NCBI GenBank assembly: GCA_025936205.1
Contig: JAICTU010000224.1
Span: 1 to 14,315 of the forward strand
Length of the DNA stretch: 14,315 nt
Direction: 5' to 3'
DNA from: Polyangiaceae bacterium
Lineage (GTDB): Bacteria; Myxococcota; Polyangia; Polyangiales; Polyangiaceae
This document shows, one piece after another, positions 1-5,092 of the stretch. Under the pieces are notes generated by a model. The model did not search any database. It was not told the DNA's origin and worked only from the letters and a program-made list of their open reading frames with translations. The position numbers and the translations under genes were made by a program. Each line of letters opens with the position of its first letter. The first letter of the stretch is position 1.

Positions 1-449
1 ACAACGAGCCGCAGCGCACGCAGTTCACGGTCAGCGTGGACTCTGCCACCGGCACCACCACGGGTATCTCCGCGGAAGAGCGTGCACATACCATCCGTTC
101 GCTCGCGGACGCGAAGCTCGGGCCCAAGGCCTTCTCGAGACCGGGCCATGTGTTTCCGCTGCGCGCCCGTCCGCAGGGCGTGCTGGAACGTCGCGGACAC
201 ACCGAGGCCGCGGTGGATCTCGCGCGGCTCGCGGGCTTCGAGCCCGCCGGCGCCTTGTGTGAGCTGACTGCAGACGACGGCTCGATGCTGCGCGGCGCGC
301 AGCTCGAACGCTTCGCGGAGCAGCACGACCTGCCCTTCCTGACCATCGCGGAGCTGGTGAGCTATCGGCGCGCCACCGAGCCGCAGTCCGGGGCTGCTGC
401 CGGGGACGCGCTGCTCGAGCACTTCCAGTCGCCGCGCCTGCAAGCCTGA
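1..449 (+). CDS. ribB: 3,4-dihydroxy-2-butanone 4-phosphate synthase, 3' part (5' end outside window)
   Basis: Makes 3,4-dihydroxy-2-butanone 4-phosphate from ribulose 5-phosphate in the cytoplasm; this is the four-carbon precursor of riboflavin, hence of FMN and FAD. The frame is open from base 3 to the TGA at 447-449. A GTG at 36 lies inside the conserved stretch FTVSVDSATGTTTGIS, so it is not the start and the gene begins upstream of the window. Visible family signatures are TTGISAEERAHTI, RPGHVFPLRA, RRGHTEAAVDLARLAG (the His and Glu of the metal/substrate site), ALCEL and FLTIAELVSYR. The usual Gly-Gly before VL is Gln-Gly here. The protein ends about 20 residues after the last conserved block, so no GTP cyclohydrolase II (RibA) domain is fused. 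The FMN reductase gene follows after 17 bases, which suggests an operon. Confidence 0.93.
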   Translation, partial: NEPQRTQFTVSVDSATGTTTGISAEERAHTIRSLADAKLGPKAFSRPGHVFPLRARPQGVLERRGHTEAAVDLARLAGFEPAGALCELTADDGSMLRGAQLERFAEQHDLPFLTIAELVSYRRATEPQSGAAAGDALLEHFQSPRLQA

Positions 450-466
450 GCCGGAGCGCTAGTGAG

Positions 467-1048
467 ATGATCAAGACAGTGATTGTGTCCGGCAGCGCGA
501 GCCGTCCGTCGCGCACGTTGCTGCTGGCCGAGCAGATCGCGCTGGCGCTTTCCCAGCATGCCGCGCTGGACCTGCGCATCGTCGACATCGCGGACGTGGG
601 GTCCGACCTGGGGCGCGCGCTCTCGCGCAGCCAGCTCTCGGAGGCAGCCGAGCAAGCGCTGCGCACGGTGGAGAGCGCGCAGATCCTGATCGCCGCCACG
701 CCCGTGTATCGCGGCTCTTACACGGGACACTTCAAGCACCTGTTCGATCTGATCGAGCAGGAGGCGCTGGTGGACGTGCCCGTGATCCTGGCCGCGACGG
801 GTGGTGGCGACAAGCACTGCCTGGTGATCGAGCACCAGCTGCGGCCGCTGTTCGCCTTCCTGCAGGCGTTCGCGGTTCCGGTTGGCGTGTACGCTTCGCA
901 CAACGACATTCAGAACGGCGTCATCAGTTCCGAGCTGGTGCGCAGTCGAGTGAGCTTGGCTGCCCGGCAAGCGGCGCAGCTGGCGCGCCCGCCGCGCAGC
1001 AATGGCGTGGCGCACGCGCTGAGCGACGGAGCGCTCCCGCCCTCGTAG
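467..1048 (+). CDS. msuE: NADPH-dependent FMN reductase, MsuE/SsuE type (flavodoxin-like fold)
   Basis: Cytoplasmic flavin reductase of 193 residues that transfers hydride from NAD(P)H to FMN; the family supplies reduced FMN to two-component monooxygenases such as alkanesulfonate or methanesulfonate monooxygenase. The N-terminal strand and phosphate-binding loop are SGSASRPSRT (about residues 8-17). The FMN loop is TPVYRGSYTGHFKHLFDLI, and the MsuE-like block ATGGGDKHCLVIEHQLRPLF is near-canonical, followed by VPVGVYA. Length is normal for the family. The ATG at 467 has GTGAG just upstream, and the gene starts 17 bases after ribB stops, so the two are probably cotranscribed. No monooxygenase partner lies downstream; one may lie upstream of the window. 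The family call is firm. The symbol rests on remembered similarity to Pseudomonas MsuE, and the true electron acceptor is unknown. Confidence 0.88.
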   Translation: MIKTVIVSGSASRPSRTLLLAEQIALALSQHAALDLRIVDIADVGSDLGRALSRSQLSEAAEQALRTVESAQILIAATPVYRGSYTGHFKHLFDLIEQEALVDVPVILAATGGGDKHCLVIEHQLRPLFAFLQAFAVPVGVYASHNDIQNGVISSELVRSRVSLAARQAAQLARPPRSNGVAHALSDGALPPS

Positions 1049-1054
1049 CGCTGA

Positions 1055-1081
1055 CGGAACCAGCTCTTCGTAGCGGTTCCC
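1055..1081. terminator. Bidirectional hairpin between convergent genes
   Basis: GGAACC (1056-1061) pairs with GGTTCC (1075-1080). Inside it, GCT (1063-1065) pairs with AGC (1072-1074), giving a 9-pair stem with one bulged A (1062) and a CTTCGT loop. It sits in the 44-base gap between the convergent stops of the FMN reductase and the PPOX-type gene. There is no T-tract on either side, so termination would be weak or Rho-assisted. Confidence 0.5.
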
Positions 1082-1092
1082 GGCAGCCATCG

Positions 1093-1814
1093 CTAGCGCG
1101 TCGCGCGTTTCCCCCAGCCGCCGCTGCGCAGCAGCTGATCCACGGCGGCGGATGGCGTGGCATCCGCTCGCAGAGTAGGGTCGGCCAGCGGAATTCCGAG
1201 CTGCAGCCCGAGCGGCACCACACCGGACCAGTGCGGCAAATCGAGGTCGTCCGATGCGTCGAGCGGGGGACCCGTGCGGCACTTGGCGGACGCCTCGCGA
1301 ATGGGGAGCGCGAGCACCAGCGTGGCCGCTAGCTCCTGGCGCGTTCCGGGGCGTGTCTCCTGGCTGCGGCCCGGCGCCACGTGGTCGACGAGGGCGGCGA
1401 GCACGCGCTGCTTCTGCTCTCGGTCGGTGATGTTTTCGGCGGCGCCGAACACGACCACGCTGCGGTAGTTCAGCGAGTGGTGAAACTGCGAGCGAGCGAG
1501 CACGAGCCCGTCGAGCAGCGTGACGGCGACGCAGGCAGGCTCGCCCGAAGCGAGCACTCCGAGCATGCGGTTCTTGCTCGATCCGTGCAGGTAGATGCGG
1601 TCATCGACGCGCACGTAGGCCATCGGCAGCACCACGGGGTGCGCCTCGTGCACGAAGGAGACACCAAACCTTCGTCCAGGATGTCGTAGATCAGGTGGCG
1701 ATCAAAGGAGCCGCGCGCCGGCAGCCGGCGCAGGCGCGTGCGGGGTTTTTCCAGGAGTGGGGGTTCTGTGAGGGGGTCCATATCGCTGACCATCGGTTTC
1801 AACCGGTACGCCAT
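1093..1814 (-). pseudogene. FMN-binding split-barrel protein of the pyridoxamine 5'-phosphate oxidase / NimA-like family, frame broken
   Basis: Two overlapping frames encode consecutive parts of one protein. The first (from 1814) gives MAYRLKPMVSDMD..., then the family opening LRRLPARGSFDRHLIYDILDEGLVS. The second (to the TAG at 1093-1095) continues VSFVHEAHPVVLPMAYVRVD, DRIYLHGSSKNRML, ACVAVTLLDGLVLARSQFHHSLNYRSVVVFGAA and a conserved C-terminal part ending near PLGLQLGIPLADP. The break lies at about 1655-1672. Family members usually read LDE-x-LV-C-H-V-x-FV here, so about two residues are missing, as a loss of roughly 7 bases would cause. Intact relatives bind FMN in the cytoplasm and are often annotated as flavin-nucleotide-binding or nitroimidazole-resistance proteins. 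The start is uncertain: ATG 1814, or the in-frame ATG at MDPLTEPP. A GTG at 1653 could start a shortened protein lacking the first helix. Sequencing error is an alternative to a real mutation. The gene lies 30 bases after the kinase stop. Confidence 0.75.
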
Positions 1815-1844
1815 AAGTTACCAGAGTGAAATTTCGGACAGAGT

Positions 1845-3056
1845 TCAACGGAGTGCGTGCGCCGCGCGCACGAGCCAGCGCAGCGGATCTTGCCGGTGAT
1901 AGGGGTGCTCCGACGGTTCGATCTGGTCCAGGAACTGGTCGTAGATCACCGTCTGCCGCGCGGCAGCGAGGGGCGCGATCAGTTGTTCTGCCCGCGCGGG
2001 GTCGCAGCCGGGAATGGCGCGCTGCCACGCGGCGCGGAAGTGCTCGCGCAGCGGCTGGCGCTGTTCCGGAGGGACGCGCTCCAGAAACGCTGCTTCGTCG
2101 AGCAGGGGGTGACCGATGCCGGCGTCGCCCCAGTCGAGCAGCGTCAGCTGAGGACCGGCGATGCGCACATTGCCCGAGTGGAAATCGCCATGCACCAGGC
2201 CGTCGGGCAAACCGCACTCCGCGAGGCGCCGCCAGCGCGGTTCGAGCTCGTCCACGAAGCGCGACAAGCTGCGCGCGTCGCCCGGCTCGAGCTCGTCGCG
2301 ATGGCGCTCGAAGCTGCGCGCGATCGCCGCGCTCAGCGGGCGCGCGCGATAGTCGGGCAGGCCCAGGGCCAGCAGCCCGGGCAGCTGGGCTTGGCAAGCG
2401 CTCACGAGCCGCACCAGGAGGTCGATCATCGCGCGGCGCTGCTCCAAGGAGGCATGGAAGCCGTCTTCCCCCGGGATCTCTGCCAGAAGCGCGCGCCCGC
2501 GCTCGAAGCCGAGCACGTGCGGGACACCGCCCAACGGCTCCAGCCTCGCGATCAGCGCGCCCTCGTGCGCGAAGAAGGGTGGCACCACCTTGAGCCAGGC
2601 CGAGCCCTGGCCTGGCTCCTCGGGACGCTCCTCGTGAATCAGCGGGAATCGCCACACGCTCGACAGGTTCCAGGTCTTGATCTGCTCCGGCGCGGCGAAG
2701 GGCCCGAGGCCGCAGGAGGCCATCACGCCGCTCGCCCACTCCAGATCTCGCCGTGGCCCTCCCGGACGCGCGTAGTCGCGGCGCAACGGATGATCGACGA
2801 GCGTTTCGTCGCAGGGCTCGCAGCTCACCGGCCCCGCCACCTCCGCGAGATACGTGACCTTGCCTCCCGGCGGGCTTTCACGCTCGGCGCGCAGCAAGCG
2901 CAGCAGCGTCACGTGCAGCCCGTGAGCCTCGCGCACGGCCCGTACCACCGAGCCCACCTCCGGCCACCACGGCCGCTCCGCGAGCACGGGCGGCAGCTTG
3001 CCGAGCAGCTCTCCTTCCGCCGACATGAGCACGAGCTCCGCCCAGCGTTCGTTCAT
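1845..3056 (-). CDS. Aminoglycoside phosphotransferase (APH)-fold kinase with an extra N-terminal domain
   Basis: Cytoplasmic small-molecule kinase of 403 residues; its substrate cannot be told from sequence. The C-terminal two-thirds has the APH fold: a probable ATP-binding lysine in SAWLKVVPP (K156), the catalytic loop LVHGDFHSGNV (H289, D291, N296) and the metal-binding LLDWGDAGIGHPLLD (D308). Residues 1 to about 75 (ERWAELVLMSAEGELLGKLP ... PPGGKVTYLAEV) form a separate alpha/beta domain that recalls the Nudix fold but has no visible Nudix box. The frame stays open upstream to 3188, but those residues look like non-coding DNA, so I choose ATG 3056. That ATG lies within a perfect palindrome (listed separately). 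The lipoprotein gene ends 88 bases upstream, so readthrough from it is possible. Resistance should not be assumed: many bacterial APH-fold kinases have unknown or metabolic substrates. Confidence 0.85.
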   Translation of the reverse strand: MNERWAELVLMSAEGELLGKLPPVLAERPWWPEVGSVVRAVREAHGLHVTLLRLLRAERESPPGGKVTYLAEVAGPVSCEPCDETLVDHPLRRDYARPGGPRRDLEWASGVMASCGLGPFAAPEQIKTWNLSSVWRFPLIHEERPEEPGQGSAWLKVVPPFFAHEGALIARLEPLGGVPHVLGFERGRALLAEIPGEDGFHASLEQRRAMIDLLVRLVSACQAQLPGLLALGLPDYRARPLSAAIARSFERHRDELEPGDARSLSRFVDELEPRWRRLAECGLPDGLVHGDFHSGNVRIAGPQLTLLDWGDAGIGHPLLDEAAFLERVPPEQRQPLREHFRAAWQRAIPGCDPARAEQLIAPLAAARQTVIYDQFLDQIEPSEHPYHRQDPLRWLVRAAHALR

Positions 3057-3070
3057 CGCCCCAGGGCGAT
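3055..3070 (-). promoter_or_regulatory. Perfect palindrome covering the kinase start codon and upstream G-run
   Basis: ATCGCCC-CA-GGGCGAT is a perfect inverted repeat. On the minus-strand mRNA it reads AUCGCCCUGGGGCGAUG, with the start AUG as the last three bases. It could fold as AUCGCC/GGCGAU with a CUGG loop, hiding the only G-rich Shine-Dalgarno candidate and two bases of the start codon. It could instead be a protein-binding site. Function is inferred. Confidence 0.35.
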
Positions 3071-3144
3071 GCCGCAGCCGCGCCGAGGTCGCAAGAAAGG
3101 CTGGTGTGCCGACTGGTCCGTCATAAAGTATCGAGATCGACCGA

Positions 3145-3774
3145 TCAGAGTGCGCCGGCGCTCGGATAGGTGCAATACGAGCCCGCATAGGGCGAACCTG
3201 CGCCGATCAGCGTCTCGCAGCGCATCCCGCTCGGGCACGTGCAGAAGTCGCCGCCGCTTCCCGGACCCGCGCAGCGGCAGCTGCACACCACGCGCTCGTC
3301 CGCCGGGCTCGACGCGAGCTGGGGCTGCACGGGCACGCGCAGCGGCTCGCCGTTGGAGGTGACGCAGTCCCCGCTCGCGGAGGCTTGCCCTTCGGGGCAG
3401 GTAACGCGGCCCTGAAAATGACTCGCGAGGCACACCAGGCCCGCTCCGCAGCTCGCGCCGTCAGTCTCGATGTTGACCTCGCCCAGCGCCGCACCGGTCC
3501 AGTCCGGCGAGGACTCATCCGCAGTGATGCAAGGATCGCCCACTCTGCCGGCGCTGCTTGGCCCGGGCACGGGAGTGCCGCTCGCGTCGACGCACAGCCC
3601 GCTCGAACAGCTGAGTCCGGCGTGGTTGCAGTCGCCATCGACCTCACAGCTCAAGAAGTGCGTCTGGCTGCCTTGCAGGTTGTTCTCGGCCTGGCCCATG
3701 CAACCCGGCGCGATGAACAGGGCCGTGAACAGCCCCGTAAAGAAGAGAATGGGGAGTGTCGTGCGATCGATCAT
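3145..3774 (-). CDS. Cysteine-rich secreted lipoprotein of unknown function
   Basis: A predicted lipoprotein of 209 residues. The signal peptide has a charged start (MIDR), a hydrophobic core LPILFFTGLFTALFI and the lipobox APGC, with lipidation at Cys25; Pro at -2 is unusual. The mature part holds about 16 more cysteines, mostly in spaced pairs: SCEVDGDC, LSCSSGLCV, SCGAGLVC, VCSCRC, FCTCPSGMRC and YC. The pattern C-x-x-D-G-D-C followed by C-x-x-G-x-C-V is common in small disulfide-bonded domains of myxobacterial envelope lipoproteins. The spacing does not match CXXCH haem sites. Its ATG overlaps the stop of the upstream winged-helix gene (ATGA, 3771-3774), so the two are probably translationally coupled. 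I cannot assign a function; a structural or ligand-binding envelope protein is likely. Confidence 0.82.
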   Translation of the reverse strand: MIDRTTLPILFFTGLFTALFIAPGCMGQAENNLQGSQTHFLSCEVDGDCNHAGLSCSSGLCVDASGTPVPGPSSAGRVGDPCITADESSPDWTGAALGEVNIETDGASCGAGLVCLASHFQGRVTCPEGQASASGDCVTSNGEPLRVPVQPQLASSPADERVVCSCRCAGPGSGGDFCTCPSGMRCETLIGAGSPYAGSYCTYPSAGAL

Positions 3775-4775
3775 GCGAGTGTTTCTCCGGTGGGCTCGGC
3801 GTCTTCCAGCGCAGCGTGCAGGCCGCGTGTCACGCCGGATTGGCCGGCGTAGACGGTGATCTGTTCGTATTCCGCGGGCAGTGTGCCCGTACGATTGTGC
3901 GCCTCGACCCGCTCCCAGAGCTCACCGAGCTCGGCGCGCAGGCGCCGCAAGGTGTTCTTCACCTGCGCCTCCAGCGGATGCCCCGGCCACACGTCGAAGC
4001 TGTAGGTGCTGCCGCCCGTGCTCGCCGAAGACCCCTCGCCGCGCAGGCGCGCACAGAGCGTGCGCACCACCGCCTGGAAGTGATCAAACATGGAGGCCTC
4101 CCAGCCCGCTTCGCCATCGAGCATCAACACCACGCGCGAGCTGCGGTAACAGTGCGTCCCCGCGTCGCGCTCGATGCGCTGCTCGCGCTCCAGACGTTCC
4201 AACGCGGCCGCGAGCGGCGGCGCGGCGGCGCGCGTCTTCTGTTCCAGCTGCTGCAGGCTCAGCGGACCCTCGCGATAGATCATCACCCACAAGAGCTCGT
4301 CGAGGCCCAGACCTTGGTCGGCTGCCAGCTCGAGCTCCGCCGGTGTGGCGGCGCGGTACACCGAGCTGTGGCTCCTCCCCAGTCGAAAGACGAGCCCGCT
4401 CTCGCACAGATCGTTCAGCAGCGCGCGCACCGTCGCTTCATCGTCGCGGCTGAAGCGCTTCAGCACGTCGCCGCGTGTCACCGCCTGGGACGTGCTCAGG
4501 TAATCGAGCACCGCCTCCCAGAGCGAGCGACCTCGCTCCGTCGAGCTCTCTGTGAGGCGCTGTACGCGGCGGCGGTAGCTGCGCAACGCGAGCCCGAACA
4601 TGTCGGCCGTGACCTTGCGGCTGAGTCCCTGCGCCTCGAGCTCGCTCGCCAGGTCCAGGAAGACCTGGTTGGCCACGTGCGCGAGCGGGGCGCGGAGCCC
4701 CCGAGACGTGGCGAGCTGGGCCAGGAGCACGGTCGTCTGGCGAACGATGTTGTCGATCAGCAGCTGGGTATTCAT
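3771..4775 (-). CDS. Two-winged-helix protein of unknown function (Myxococcota-type)
   Basis: A soluble cytoplasmic protein of 334 residues with no signal peptide or membrane segment. The N-terminal helical region (about 1-80) contains VANQVFLDLASELEAQGLSR and the basic block LALRSYRRRVQRL. A first winged-helix-like unit follows at about 84-145 (SLWEAVLDYLSTSQAVTRGD to LCESGLVFRLGR), then a second at about 160-210 (LDELLWVMIYREGPLSLQQL to RIERDAG). The C-terminal part has a helix with a basic-acidic pattern (VKNTLRRLRAELGELWERVE). This resembles a conserved family I recall from myxobacterial genomes, but I know no studied member. DNA binding is plausible from the fold and unproven. The Shine-Dalgarno before ATG 4775 is poor. 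It is probably the first gene of a minus-strand unit, since its stop overlaps the start of the Cys-rich lipoprotein by 4 bases. Confidence 0.8.
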   Translation of the reverse strand: MNTQLLIDNIVRQTTVLLAQLATSRGLRAPLAHVANQVFLDLASELEAQGLSRKVTADMFGLALRSYRRRVQRLTESSTERGRSLWEAVLDYLSTSQAVTRGDVLKRFSRDDEATVRALLNDLCESGLVFRLGRSHSSVYRAATPAELELAADQGLGLDELLWVMIYREGPLSLQQLEQKTRAAAPPLAAALERLEREQRIERDAGTHCYRSSRVVLMLDGEAGWEASMFDHFQAVVRTLCARLRGEGSSASTGGSTYSFDVWPGHPLEAQVKNTLRRLRAELGELWERVEAHNRTGTLPAEYEQITVYAGQSGVTRGLHAALEDAEPTGETLA

Positions 4776-4904
4776 GCCCAGAGCTGACTATGCACCGTGC
4801 CGCCCCTGCCGGGGAGGGGACACGCTGGTCCCCCTGGTACGCATGCCGTGCGCAGTCGAGGCCCCGCTCCTCGAGGAGGAACGCCCGCGCTGCCCCGCCG
4901 GGCC

Positions 4905-4961
4905 ACAAATAAATTCAGCCCGGAGAGCTCCGTGAAAGACTCTCCGGGCCTAGCCCGGAGA
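4905..4961 (-). terminator. Probable intrinsic terminator for the cytochrome gene, with an overlapping alternative hairpin
   Basis: GCCCGGAGAG (4918-4927) and CTCTCCGGGC (4940-4949) are perfect 10-base arms with a 12-base loop. On the minus strand the stem is followed directly by TGAATTTATTTG, a T-rich tail, as expected for termination downstream of the cytochrome gene. A third copy, GCCCGGAGA (4953-4961), pairs with TCTCCGGGC (4941-4949) across a 3-base loop. The middle arm can therefore join either hairpin but not both. Confidence 0.55.
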
Positions 4962-5009
4962 ACCTCTACTCCGGACTTGCGCCGAACGGACCTGGATCAG
5001 CGCTGGAAT

Positions 5010-5089
5010 CTCGGCGGGCTCTCGCCGAGCACCGTCCCCCTGCGGTGCTCGGCGGAGCTGCACCGGCGATCAACGCCGGCGCTGGTGCA
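5010..5089. repeat. Cluster of overlapping inverted repeats just after the cytochrome stop
   Basis: CGCCGAGCACCG (5023-5034) and CGGTGCTCGGCG (5043-5054) form a perfect 12-base stem with an 8-base loop. The same CGCCGAG can instead pair with CTCGGCG at 5010-5016. Beside it, CCGGCG (5063-5068) and CGCCGG (5074-5079) form a hairpin that the arms TGCACC (5059-5064) and GGTGCA (5084-5089) may extend. These lie within 85 bases of the cytochrome stop (5093) and probably protect the 3' end or aid termination. Confidence 0.5.
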
Positions 5090-5092
5090 CCA

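Larger units (their letters stand above)
4776..5092. other. Gene-free stretch with several inverted repeats, 5' of the winged-helix gene
   Basis: No convincing gene lies in these 317 bases. From left to right they hold: CCCC/GGGG (4803-4806/4811-4814); GGGGAC/GTCCCC (4816-4821/4828-4833); the perfect palindrome CTCCTCGAGGAG (4867-4878); an AT-rich patch (4905-4917); the hairpins of the terminator at 4905-4961; and further inverted repeats at 5010-5089. The leader of the winged-helix gene must start within it, since the upstream minus-strand gene ends at 5093. I could not pick a confident promoter. Confidence 0.6.

Noticed and set aside
1048..1093. Flavin genes 1-1814 as a single operon
   Set aside because: The third gene is on the opposite strand and converges on the first two, with a hairpin between them.
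1845..3056. Calling the APH-fold protein an antibiotic-resistance gene
   Set aside because: Motifs show only the kinase fold; the extra N-terminal domain and chromosomal context do not indicate an aminoglycoside substrate.
1857..3362. 501-codon open frame on the plus strand, antisense to the APH-like kinase
   Set aside because: No recognisable domain; the minus strand holds the HGDFHSGN and DWGD kinase motifs.
3145..3774. Cys-rich lipoprotein as a multihaem cytochrome
   Set aside because: No CXXCH motif is present; the cysteine spacing fits disulfide-bonded modules.
3756..4787. 343-codon open frame on the plus strand, antisense to the winged-helix gene
   Set aside because: Ala/Arg/His-rich shadow. 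The minus frame has helical winged-helix segments and an ATGA overlap with the next gene.
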